Part shown: one piece after another, positions 11,500 through 22,078 of the stretch
Position numbering within the stretch: the first letter of the stretch is position 1
Layout of the letters: each line of letters begins with the position of its first letter
Origin: Torymus aiolomorphi
Lineage: Eukaryota; Arthropoda; Insecta; Hymenoptera; Torymidae
DNA: 64,000 bases
Reading direction: 5' to 3'
NCBI GenBank assembly: GCA_036365515.1
Contig: CM070873.1
Span: forward strand, 71,236,529-71,300,528
Made by a program: the position numbers and the translations under genes
Notes under the pieces: model-generated
What the model saw: the letters and a program-made list of their open reading frames with translations, nothing else
Database searches by the model: none
Told to the model about the DNA's origin: nothing

Positions 11500-11665
11500 A
11501 GGTGATTACGGATTTCAGATGATTTCATTCCATAGTTTCAGTGATTGCAAAGTTGAATTATTTAAAACAAAGCTTTGTAATCTTTTTAAGGATAATAATG
11601 ATTTCAAATAATTCAAATGATTTCCAATGATTCCGAAATCAAGATGAAATCAATCATGAATTTTA
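11500..11665. repeat. Subterminal GATTTCA-type motif cluster, left
   Basis: Repeated degenerate GATTTCA / GATTTCAAAT / GATTTCCAATGATT units start about 30 bp inside the left terminus. They may bind the element's transposase. Confidence 0.6.
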
Positions 11666-11816
11666 AACTCCCAGTTGAGGGTTCAAATCTCATGCCTTTT
11701 TTTCTTTTTTTTTTTTAATAAAAACGATTATATATGCAATTCAATAATTCATTTATGGCCATACTATACGATATATTTTTCTTATTTTGAAGGGTTAAAA
11801 TGTAGAAAAGAGAAAT

Positions 11817-14800
11817 TTAGTTAAATAAATACTTTATTTGCTTAAAAATAATTAAATCTAATACAATTCCATTATCAACGAATTCGGGTTGCGAAATCGT
11901 ACATATATAATTTTTTATATTTATAAAACCATGCCGATCCATAGGTACCATATTAAAGATATTTTTCTGATTCTCTGGTTCGTACCAATGACATAACACA
12001 CCTATTTCCTTATTATTATTAGAAATCCTGGCATAGTTGCTTGAATATTCTAAACTTTTATTCGTAGGGCCACTTAAATACCCGAAGCTAAGAACGTGCC
12101 CTAAATAGCATTTCTTACAGTCTAGTCTTTGGAAAAGGCACCAATCGCCTACAGCAATTTCGTCGCATTTCTTTTTAAATACTATTTGGTTAGTACTGTT
12201 ATTTTTACATTTATTTTTATTAGATTTATTTAACTCGCAGTCTCGTACTCTCTGTAATCTATCGCTACTGAGATTAAAATCGTTTTGGCTTAATAACCAA
12301 CAGATCGAAGATTTTCTAACGATTGACTCCTTATTCATTTTATCTCTTACAAGTACGAATTCGCTAGTAGGACTAAGTTCTGTTTTATTTTTTCATAATT
12401 TTTCAATTCCAAACTACCAGTCACATTAGATAAAATGTTCAAATCTTTAACTAAATCATTAGTTTCATTTTGATCACGCGTATCATCAATATTTGGCGAA
12501 ATATCACGCGAATTCATTGAGGATTCATCTGGGGAGGTTAAGAGATCATTATCAATGTCAGTATCGTCTATATCTTCAGCAACATTTATATCATTCGACT
12601 CAATTAAAATATTTTCACACGATGTTATGTCAATTTCAATTCCAACAGAAGTGATTTCCGAAAACGATGCGTTTTTTGCTTTATCGAGTATTTTTATAAT
12701 ATCATTGCAATCAGGTAGTGGAGAATTAGATAAACATTTTTTTCTATCGGTATTGCTAGATTCAAATCGAGGAAAACGGAATACTTTGGTAGAGTCTTCA
12801 AAACTACTACTTGAAATCTCACTTTGCAACTGTATTCTTTGGATACGATGAATTGTTTCTAAGAGACTAGAATTAACGACAGTCGAGTAAGTAGTACTCA
12901 TCGATCTTAATCTCCGAAAAAAACTTTCGCAAGCTTGACTAGAATACAGCCACGGTAGAAATAAATGTTCGGATTCTTCTCTTTTTAACTTTAAAATGAC
13001 ATTTATCAGTCCATGTGCATTTATTTTCATGCAAACATATGCATTTAAAGTAATAAAATTATTGGTTAATGAATAATTAGATTTTTTTAACCAAGCTCGC
13101 CAAAGTCTTAACACGAAAATACAAAACCATGCTTTGTATATGCGTAATAACGGTTCAAGATTTTTACTCAGAAAAGCATCTGTAAATAAATTTATAATTT
13201 TTAAGTAAAGTACCGTTCCTTTACTTCCAGGAATTTTTTGGATAAGTAAATGAATGATTTTGTTGTCGCTGATTTTTTCAACGGACGCGTAGTTCATTTT
13301 GTCCTTTAAAGATAAATTTTTTAAATTAAGACAATGTTTGTCTTTTGATACTGTGTCTATGATTGTCTGTAAATGATTTGCCGATGCTAAATAATTACCA
13401 AAAGGTAAAACAATAGATGTTTTGAGAAAACGCGTTCTTAATTTAGCCCCCACATGTATAATATCTTGTATAACTATAAAATTGTCGGACTTGCAATCAG
13501 CACAAAAATATCGTATATGTATATTTTTGTCATCTACCCGAGTTTGCAATTTCGCATGTAAACGCATTGATTTTAAAAGTCACGTATCTCCATCGGAAGA
13601 AATACCTAGTACACTTATTCCTTCAGATTTTAAACAGTTTAACATGTATGTCCAACGTTTAGTCACATCTATATGCGTAAATTTGTTATCAGTACCAAAC
13701 AGACATAGACAAAATGGAGGTCCTCTTTCAACTAAAGGTTGCGCAATGATAACATAAATTAATTTAGCTATAGTACCATTCTTGAAACTTTCTTCCATTT
13801 TGTTTACTGAGGTTGCACTATAGATGTTAGCAATAGGCATTCCATTCGAATCAAACGGGAGAACAAACCCAATAAGTTGGTTTGTTTCCTTGTCGTATTG
13901 AACACGACCAGTTATGCGAGTAGCATCTTCACTAAGCCATACAATTAACGGCAAATTTCGAGATATTAAAAATTCCTTGAGCTCTTTTGCTCTACTACAT
14001 TGTCCTTCTCTAATAAAATAATTATATTGATTGATAGTGCGACTTACAGTTGTTAAAGATGGAAGTGGCAAATTGGCATACAATGTTTCGTATAACATCC
14101 TACCTCCTATAGTATATAGGTAAGTCGCAAAAAGTTTTAATGCATTATCATATCTATTACCACTTCTTTTCCTATTAGAATTCACGATTGCGCTTTCGTG
14201 TAATTTTTTAAAAAACGGTTTAAAATTATCATTGTTATCTATGTTTATTTGCTCGTTAAAGTTATGCTCCAAAAAATATTTTAATTTTTCTCTTAAGTCT
14301 TTATTATCGTTAATTTGTTTTTGCAATTCGTCAAGAATAGGAAAATAAGCGGTAATACGGGGTTGATTTGAAACGACAGATGAGTACATTTTTTTCATAC
14401 GACGTTCAGTCTTGACAAAATTTTTTGAAATAGGTCAAACATTTTTCAAATTGCTACTCACGGAAGGGTTCGTTCGATTATAATCCTTCCGCTTTAGTAT
14501 TCCCCCTGATTATCTTGAATAATGTCTAATGATGATTGCATTAATGTGGAAGTAACAGTTAAACTTGGAGTATCATCATTAAATGACGATTGCAATGTGG
14601 GTGTTGAAATTAAACTTGAGGTGTTATCATGATTTCCAGGATCGCTTAACACATTTTGTGAAATTTCTTTTAAAGGTGAACTCGAAGAATATGCGTCTCC
14701 TGTAGAACTGGTAACATCGAGAGAGTTAGAAGTCGTATAATCGACAATATCGTTATTTATTAAAGATGATACTTCTGTTTCAATATCCGAAAGAGACTTC

Positions 14801-15588
14801 TCGAAAAGGTCATTTGTTGTAGTTGTTTTTGCAACATTTTCATCATTTACATACGAGTATTTCATCAATTTTGATTTCGCAGAATTAGACTGATCTTTCT
14901 TGCGACTAACATTTTTATGTTTCAGTAAATGCCTTTTAAAATTTGAAATTACCCATCTTGAGCCTTTAGTGTCGACATCGCCACATTTTTTTAATGTTGA
15001 TATAAGATTTTGGCAAACCTTCACTTTCATAAATTTCAGCTACAGAAATCGTAACTTCAACTTTGTCAAGCACATTTTTTTCTCTTTAGTATCAGCTTCC
15101 ATTAAAATAGATTTTTCAACTACAGTTTTTACGGCTTTAAGTAGGTTTTTACGTTCTTCGATGATATCTAAATTTGGTTTGATATTGGTTAATAACTTCT
15201 CTTTGGAATTTGTTGTCGATGTTGATTGTTCATTTATTTTAGTTTTTTCTGACCCCGTTTTCAAATTCCATAATTCGTCTCCTGCACTTTGAGCAAATAG
15301 AAATAATTTTCGAATCACAAATTTGTCACCCATCGCAAAAGAAAATGTTTCTGGCTTCTTATAATACGGTCCATAATAATCTTTAAGATTTTCATCCTCA
15401 TCTAAAATATCTTTCATTTCTTCTCGAACATAAATTTCTAGTTCCTTTAAAGCTTCGTCGGTCACACATTTAAATGCTGTGTGATTATCAAGGTTTGCCA
15501 TTTTTAAAATATTTTTCACATAAATGGGCACTATTACATTTTCCTTAGCTTCTAAAATATTCCAAAAATTGATAGAAGTTGAATTCAT
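11817..15588 (-). pseudogene. P-like / RNase H-fold transposase gene, broken
   Basis: Five minus-strand segments make one damaged gene. 15588-15040 and 15030-14494 are in one frame, split by a TAG at 15040-15042. 14398-13580 and 13567-12347 share another frame, split by a TGA at 13580-13582. 12338-11817 needs a further shift. The N-terminal part has a basic WVISNFKRHLLKHK stretch, like the end of a zinc finger. Candidate catalytic positions come in the P-superfamily order: SEDATRI (about 13927), SSDGDT (about 13590), a QDIIHVGAK motif, then CESFFRRLRSM (Glu about 12928). The C-terminal part (KSSICWLLS ... SSDRLQRV) looks like a conserved tail. Some gaps, such as 14494-14398, could be introns. 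The family is inferred from motif order and the 8-bp duplication, not from a search. Confidence 0.65.
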
Positions 15589-16618
15589 TCTTTCAGTTTT
15601 CGATTCGGTTTTTGAAGTGCCTTCAATTTTCTTAATATGTTACAAAATACCTAAACAATAAAAAATGTAGATATTTTTAGATAATTTAATAGAAATAAAC
15701 ATGGTTTACAAATACACAATCTTATGGAAAATATTCTTTTATAAATGAAAGTTCGTATATAATAAATGCCCAATTACGTATAATAATTGAAATTTCTAGC
15801 TTTGATGTTATTTTTTAATAAACAGTTACAAAAATCTAGTTGTCTGTTTAGTATTTCATATCTTTTTAATTACACAAAAGACCGGGGCACTATATGCAGC
15901 GCACTGAAAGGACGCGCACACCCGCGCTGAATAGCATTCACATGCGAGTACGCGCACAGATACGTTTGTGCACATCGTATATATGTATTATATATAGATA
16001 TAAGGTGTACAAAAATACATATCCGCGCGCTAAGCCGTGTAGACGGGCCCTTAGCGAAGGTACACTGACAAAAAATAAGTTAAGATATCGGTCGTATAGA
16101 AATTACCATAACCTACGAGCGTAAAAGTCACATAACTCTAGTTTCTGTCCTCGTTTCTGTCTGTCTCTTCTCGAAACTAACTTTATGTATTTTTTTAATA
16201 CTCCGTATGCAAAGCTCGATTTCGCGCGGAGTTAAATAAAAAAGCGTGCAATAAGAATGAAACTTCAGATAAAAGATACGGTTCCATACGTGAGTGAGAT
16301 GATGATTCTAACCTCGTGTGCAAGCTCGTGTGACCATTTCACTCTTGCTTCGCTCGGGCGCAAACGTCCATACGTCACTTCTTTACACTAGTGTCGAAAT
16401 GTATTATTTTTAGAATACATAAGCAATAACTATATCTATATTCATCCAAAAATATATGTCGATGTACTTACGTATTGCAAAATTGATCTAGGTTAGTTTA
16501 TGTATGTACGTTTTTCAAAAAACTTCCGCACTGCTTGAGAAGCTGCGAATAAATGACGAGCTCTCGAAGTAATGCGTGTGCTAAGGGTACCGGCTTCGAC
16601 ACGTCCAAACCTCTATAA

Positions 16619-17616
16619 TGCTGTTTATACAATGTACCGAATTTTTTTGGCGTATCCGCCAAAATCACTAGAGCATGTTGGTAACATTCACGGTGACACC
16701 CTTCCTAAAAAGTAACCGCAAAGTATCTAGCATACCAGAACACACCTATACTGATGATCAAAACAAACGAGTTTCTGCTTTCTCCAAGCAAAGTACTTAA
16801 ACTTAAATTTTCTCTAAAAAAGTGACTGCAAAATGGAGCATTATAATGTAATTATTGAACTATTGGAGTTAAACATTAATTATATTCGATTACGACAACA
16901 ATTAAAAAATCGAAGAAAGAAATTTAGAAGGTTGCAGCAGTTCCATTCACTTTGACATTGTTTTTGCAGTCATAGTTTTGCAATAACATGCTATCTTCTT
17001 GAGCCTTCTTTGAAATAATAAATGATTTTAAAAAGAACAATCTTTGATATAAGCTGTTTTCTAAATATGTCAAAGTTTCTTTCTTTTCTACTTTCTTAGT
17101 CGCTGTAATAAAACTATCACAAAGGTATTGCCATTTGTCACGGATTTGTGGAACTATAACAATAAAAAATATATAATATCCATTTAATAAAAAAAATAGA
17201 AGTAAATATATGTTTTTATTATAAATACCTGAATAATTCACATTTCCTTCATATTCCAAAGCTCTCTGGATGTCATTATATACTTTGTTTTTTTCAATTT
17301 CACTACATTCTTGATTATTATACATAAAAGTATTCGCTGAGTAAAATCTGACTATGATTTTTTCTGACGGAGTCATTATAAAAAAATTAATTCAGCTATA
17401 CAGAAAATCTAGATAAGTAGTTTGTTTTGATCTTTAGTATATAGAGGTTAGGAGGGTATATAGGTGTTGGTAGATAGTAAGAGGTATAGGCGTGTTCTCG
17501 TATGCTAGATACTTTGCGGTTACCTTTTTGGAAGGTTGTCTCCGTGAATGTTACCAATACGCTCTAGTGATTTTGGCGGATACGCCAAAAAAATTCGGTA
17601 TATTGTATAAACAGCA
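16619..17616. mobile_element. PIF/Harbinger-like element with MADF gene
   Basis: 998 bp. Inverted arms of about 125 bp start TGCTGTTTATAC and end GTATAAACAGCA. The duplication is TAA on both sides (16616-16618, 17617-17619), matching the TWA target of PIF/Harbinger. It carries only the MADF gene, so it lacks its own DDE transposase. It lies inside the 6.5-kb element. Confidence 0.75.
16924..17376 (-). CDS. MADF-like DNA-binding protein, two exons
   Basis: ATG at 17374-17376, stop at 16924. Reading straight through gives 150 codons, but the middle is a Leu/Phe-rich stretch that looks like translated intron. A GT-AG intron (17228-17154, 75 bp, donor TTCAG|GTATTT, acceptor TTATAG|TTCC) removes it in frame, leaving 125 residues. 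The joined protein has I-R-D-K-W-x-x-L-C-D-S-F then a Lys/Glu-rich helix, the usual core of MADF/Myb-SANT-like domains. In PIF/Harbinger transposons a second gene of this type binds the element ends together with the transposase. I infer that role here. The frame is intact, so it could still be translated. Confidence 0.6.
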   Translation of the reverse strand: MTPSEKIIVRFYSANTFMYNNQECSEIEKNKVYNDIQRALEYEGNVNYSGIYNKNIYLLLFFLLNGYYIFFIVIVPQIRDKWQYLCDSFITATKKVEKKETLTYLENSLYQRLFFLKSFIISKKAQEDSMLLQNYDCKNNVKVNGTAATF

Positions 17617-17702
17617 TAAACAAACGACATACAAAAGACTTTCACGCGCCGCGAGATGCCACAACTCGTGTTGTATGCACCGACGGATGCGCAATATTTG
17701 TT

Positions 17703-17890
17703 TTGGTTTCGATTTAAGGATTTCGATTGATTTCAGTGATTTCAATGATTTCAAATGATTTCATATAAATTAATATATGATTGCGCATGTATTCAATCAA
17801 ACTTTTTGCAAAAGAAATTTTAGATGATTTCATTAATTTCGGGTGATTTCACTGATTTCACTGTGATTTCATGATTTCAAACTGATTACG
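17703..17890. repeat. Subterminal GATTTCA-type motif cluster, right
   Basis: Ten or so GATTTCA units in the same absolute orientation as the left cluster, e.g. TGATTTCAGTGATTTCAATG, ending about 45 bp before the right terminus. Both clusters sit next to GATTACG. Confidence 0.65.
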
Positions 17891-18186
17891 AATGGTAGGG
17901 TTAGCTGATTTCTCAGACTGAATAGCCCCTCGGTAAAATTTAAAACAATTCAAGTTTGTCGCTCTATTCCCATACAACATAGTAAATTTTCCTAGATAAT
18001 TTAATAATTTTTCATAGACTATTTTTTTCAGTGTGTATGTTTTTAACTTTTAGACATTTTTTTTTGTAAATTAGAGGCAGCCAATGATACTTTTGCAAGA
18101 AAATAAATCTTCATAAAATATTTGTCTTTCTATTACATTAATTTTCAAAAATGTCTTAGCATTAATTTCTTTCTTATATGCAAATG

Positions 18187-18962
18187 CCCTGGTAGAAATT
18201 TGTCTATTACGAAATGGTCAGAAAGTTAGTAAATAACTAGAATAAATGACTAGTTAATGACCATGTTGAAACGCTTTTTCTCCTATTATTCGTCCATTTA
18301 ATAGATTGGAAATAAAATGGCATAACCTCAAAATATTGAATTTGAATTTACTCATAGACTTGACGTTACATTTAAGAGCATTCAATTGTCTTACAAAAAA
18401 GTAAACAATGAACACAGACTAAAAAATCATTTACAGCACTCCTTTCTTAGAATATTAACTTAAACCCATATATTTCTATTAGATTGTGTCTCTCTCACTC
18501 CTCGTCACAAGAACAAGTGAGTTTGCGTCGAAAAGTAAGACGATTCGCAAGCTTTCCGCGAAAACTAGCACTTCGCGTCACCGGGTTAATTTCCATAAGA
18601 GGCAGTGGAATGTGCTAGTCTTCGCCGCAATCAAGCGGATCGGGCTAGTCTTCAACGCAAATCAATGGGGCGTGCTGGTCTTCGTGGCCAACGCTGAAAT
18701 GAACTAGTCTTCGTGGCAATCTGAATCGTGCTAGTTTTCGTAGGGAGCGTCGATATGGTATCGACTGTCACCATTCGTCAGAATACTTATTTTTACTTAA
18801 ACTGCAAAATAACTTAAAAACTTAAGAGATAGAGACAATTAAACGATTACATTGTATTGTATTAAAATATATATTCGAAACGGGAACAAACCACTACTAA
18901 AACTAAACCCCACTAAAACTAGCTATTTATTAGGCAAATAATGAAGTCAGCTTCCACCAGGG
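18187..18962. mobile_element. CCCTGGTAGAAAT-type TIR element
   Basis: Ends CCCTGGTAGAAATTTG and CTTCCACCAGGG. The interior is related to the insert at about 44940-45538 (shared blocks around ACGAAATGG, AAGAGCATT and GTGTCTCTCTCACTCC). No coding frame. Confidence 0.6.
18555..18745. repeat. Degenerate tandem repeat, about 30-bp unit
   Basis: Five or so units led by G(T/G)GCTAGTCTTCG followed by (C/T)(G/C)GCAA..., inside the 18187-18962 element. Divergence between units is high. Confidence 0.5.
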
Positions 18963-18969
18963 TGTCCTA

Positions 18970-19097
18970 CATTGTAAAAATTACTATAAATTTATGGCAA
19001 TTTTTACCATAAATTATGGCAATTTTGTGGAGGATTTCAGTCTGTCCTCGACTTACAATCAAATATGGCAATTTTTCCTATGTTATTTTTCTCCGTG
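18970..19097. mobile_element. Short CACGG-class miniature element (128 bp)
   Basis: The right end TTATTTTTCTCCGTG is followed by TA; the left end CATTGTAAAAATTAC is preceded by TA. The interior repeats TATGGCAATTTT. The left terminus is diverged. Confidence 0.5.
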
Positions 19098-20140
19098 TAG
19101 GCAGCCCAGAATCTTGAAATTTTGTACAGGCTTTTCTTACACAGATATTAACCTGCCTACCAAATCTCATGATTTTCTTATCGTTTTTTATATTTGTCTT
19201 AGAACTCCCTTAAATTAACGCATTGAAACGTTGCTCCCGCCGCATTCTTCCATATTTAATGACACCTAAAACAGCTTTTTGAGTAACAATTCATCCACAA
19301 AATTCGTGCCCCGTATATATCTCAGCCGTCGCCCACCGCGGGGGGCATTAGAAGCGGAAATTCACGAAGCGCGCGTATTTCAAAATTTTAATAACCCCAC
19401 AAAAGCAAAGCGCACTTAACTAACTCACCCGTACATCCACCTATACCCCTGCTCAAAAATCTTACTCCTCACGTCAGCCTAGAAACAGTCCATAAACTCT
19501 GCCGTCTGCCCCGCTCGCCAAACGCGTTTCTAGGTCCGCTCCGCGTCGATTTACGGTTCGCGCGTAAATTATCAGCCAGACTTCTCTTTCTCTCTCTCCG
19601 ACGGAAATAAAGCGTCCTGACGATGACGGACACGCGCCTCTTTACGACTGCCTTTCCCATTCGGACGCTCGTCGTCGTGCGAAAACTATTTCCCGCATTT
19701 TTTCACAAGCGCGCGCCGCGCGATGCGCGTTCGGTTTCGTATTTGCGAGGAGGTGGCAGATTTACAGTGGACGAAGACTACGCGGTGGCTGTGTACGGGG
19801 GAAGAGGGTCGCGCGCGCCGAGAGTGAAGAGAGTCTAGCGGTATTTCTTCCACGGTAGGCGTTTATATGTACGCGGCGTGCCGGTGGTAGTGCGGAGTAA
19901 AGTTTTTTGACGGGTTTACGGGGCGACGGCGGCTACGATTTTTGCGAGAAATAATTTGTCGGTCAGTGGATAAAAAAAAAAAATTATTTATCGGTGGTAA
20001 CATTTAACTAAAGGATAACATTTCATCTATATCTATACGTTTGTATATGAAATTGATTTTTTAATTGTATTATATTTATCCTTAAAGTGGGACATTTAAA
20101 GAAAAAAAGGATTTCTCAAAACATTTTTCAACGTGTTCCA
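19098..20140. other. Non-coding tract with CpG-rich island
   Basis: Island at about 19480-19960, A+C-rich on its left (19370-19470). No gene seen. Confidence 0.45.
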
Positions 20141-20745
20141 CACGGAAAAAAATACCTTATGAAAAATTACTAGAATCTCAGGTAAAGATGGGATATACTC
20201 ACACTCTTGAGCAATTTAGTATACTTCTACTAATTATCAGCATAGTTCTATTAAAAATTAATAGAAAAAGTTTTAAAATTTATTATAGTTACGATTAATT
20301 TTTAGTAGATAATATGATAAAAATTTTAAATCTAAATTTTAACAGAATAGAAAATGATTATTACCATATTATCTACTAAAAATTAATAGAATTAGTTTAA
20401 TTTTTAGTCTAAGTTATACTAAAAATTTAATAGACAGTATAGTAATTTTGTTGGCGCGAGGGCTGTCGGTAAAACAGGATGTACCATTTGTAGACAAGTC
20501 GAAACCTTATTTATAAGTGCGGCAGTGGCGGAGTGGATAAGAGCGCAGCTTCGTAGTCGGAGGGTCGAGGGTTCGAATCTCCTTCTCCGGAGTTTTCTTT
20601 TCTCATGAATTTCAACCTCTCGTCAAAATTACTATAATATATTATAAAACTTGATAGAATGCAAGTATGTCCCACTTTTAATTAACACTCTAGTAATTTT
20701 TAGTGGATATTCCCCTAATTTTTCATAAGGTATTTTTTTCCGTAT
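20141..20745. mobile_element. CACGG miniature element with tRNA-like unit
   Basis: About 29-bp TIRs: CACGGAAAAAAATACCTTAT ... and ATAAGGTATTTTTTTCCGT. The interior is AT-rich with repeated TTTTTAGTAGATAATATG-like blocks, then the tRNA-like unit at 20521-20593. It is a relative of the split element at 10908-18033. Confidence 0.85.
20521..20593 (+). ncRNA. tRNA-like pol III unit (in CACGG element)
   Basis: A-box TGGCGGAGTGG (20528-20538) and B-box GGTTCGAATCT (20572-20582) both fit tRNA consensus, followed by TTTTCTTTT. The acceptor and anticodon stems pair poorly, so a working tRNA is unlikely. Confidence 0.65.
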
Positions 20746-20990
20746 ATGTAAAGAAACATATTTTTTTAGAAACTAAAAAATCGTAACCGAAGCCCCCTGC
20801 AGCTGCGCCGTGTTCCCTCAAAACACGCAAAAAACCCAAGCCCCCATCATCAGCCGCGCGCACAAAAAAACCGCACACGCGAATCGCGTGGCGCGTAAAC
20901 ATCACGTGACCTACGGCAAACTCTCCCGAAATTCGCGTCTCGTCTTCCTCCGCAGCTGGTCGCGTCGCGAAAAAACAAAGAGGCGCGTCA

Positions 20991-20992
<2 letters not shown>

Positions 20993-21057
<65 letters not shown>
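20993..21057. repeat. (TC)n microsatellite, 65 bp
   Basis: Perfect TC repeat as read. Confidence 0.97.
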
Positions 21058-21058
<1 letters not shown>

Positions 21059-21854
21059 GTCTTACTCTCTTTCTCTCCTGCCTACACACACACAATACGT
21101 CCCTGGCATTCCTGCGAGGCATTTGCAAAATTGGCACTGCCGTGCGAAAACGGCCGAGGCGCGCTCGTGCTTGCAGCAGGTATACGAAGGAAGCAGGTAA
21201 AGAGAAGGAGAGGAGAGAGAGAGAGAGAAGAGAAGCGAAGGACGAGAGAAAAGAGATGTGCTGCGCGTGGGTTTGCGGAGTGTGTAGCTTTTGGCGGGAG
21301 AAAACAAGTCTGCGAATTTTGGAATGTAGGATTGAAGTATTCGGCGAGATGTGTTGGTAGACACGTTTTGTTTTATAGAGTCTGGTTTCGTGGATAAAAT
21401 GTTCTCAAAACGTGTTCGTTGATAAAGAAAACATTTTATTTATTATTTTAAAGCTCTTTTCATACCGTAAATGAATTAAATTATTTAATATAATAAAAAT
21501 ATTTTTACAATTTACAAATATACTTGAAAACTAAAAACTATTCACAAAAAGTAAGTTTATCTGTACGGGTTTAATTACAATGAGCAGAGTTTACGACGAA
21601 AATGACATTGAAAACTGTAATTTTCGATTAATTATCCTGCTATAAAAGTACGAATAACGATGACAATTAAAACAATAAAATATCTTACAAAAAGTATTAT
21701 TCACCACCAACAAAAAAAAGGATAATTGCAAAAACTTCCGCGCTCAGAGAGAAAGAGGAACTTACAAATGAAAATATTTTCGCTAAATAACAGAGTCCGT
21801 GAGCGCGTAGCAAGGGAATAATGACAAGTTGGTTTCGGAAGGCTAAAACCAGTG

Positions 21855-22078
21855 CGCGCGCGAGAGAGAGAGCGCCCTATTCTTAAACGGGAGAAGGAAG
21901 GAGTAAAACAAAAAAGCGGAAGAGAGGGAATGAGAAGGGAGAGAAGAAGACGAGGGGAAAGCCGAGACAAAGGGACGCGCGCTGCGATGATTTCGAAGGG
22001 AGAAGGGAGAGAAAGTCGTGGGAGGAGAGGCAGAGAGCAAACGAGGCGCAGAGAAAGAAAGAGAGGGAGGGACGCACG
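21855..22078. repeat. Polypurine (GA-rich) tract
   Basis: About 220 bp almost wholly of purines on the plus strand. It could form triplex DNA or bind GAGA-type factors. Not a simple repeat. Confidence 0.7.

Larger units (their letters stand above)
11468..17932. mobile_element. 6.5-kb DNA transposon with 8-bp target duplication
   Basis: The flanking duplication GTAAAATT is perfect (11460-11467 and 17933-17940). Ends are CGAGGGG(G/C)TATTCA, 14 bp with one mismatch, inverted. GATTTCA motifs cluster just inside both ends. The main minus-strand gene region (11817-15588) resembles a P-superfamily-type transposase. An 8-bp duplication is usual for P, hAT and some others. A PIF/Harbinger-like element sits inside at 16619-17616. 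Without it the element is about 5.5 kb, a normal size for an autonomous transposon. Confidence 0.88.
10908..18033. mobile_element. CACGGAG miniature element, split by a 6.5-kb insertion
   Basis: The left end CACGGAGAAAAATG starts at 10908 and the right end TTTTTTTCAGTG finishes at 18033, with TG on both outer sides (10906-10907, 18034-18035). Without the insertion it is about 650 bp. Its parts align with the element at 20141-20745, including the tRNA-like unit and the following T-rich stretch with TGAATTTC. The insertion point is the 8-bp GTAAAATT. Confidence 0.85.

Noticed and set aside
16058..16080. CACTGACAAAAAATAAG as the left end of a CACTG element ending at 18033
   Set aside because: 10908 fits better: it has the matching TG duplication and aligns with 20141-20745; 16058 lies within the 6.5-kb element.
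20810..21397. 195-codon plus-strand frame
   Set aside because: It runs through a TC microsatellite and CpG-rich DNA; no recognisable domain.
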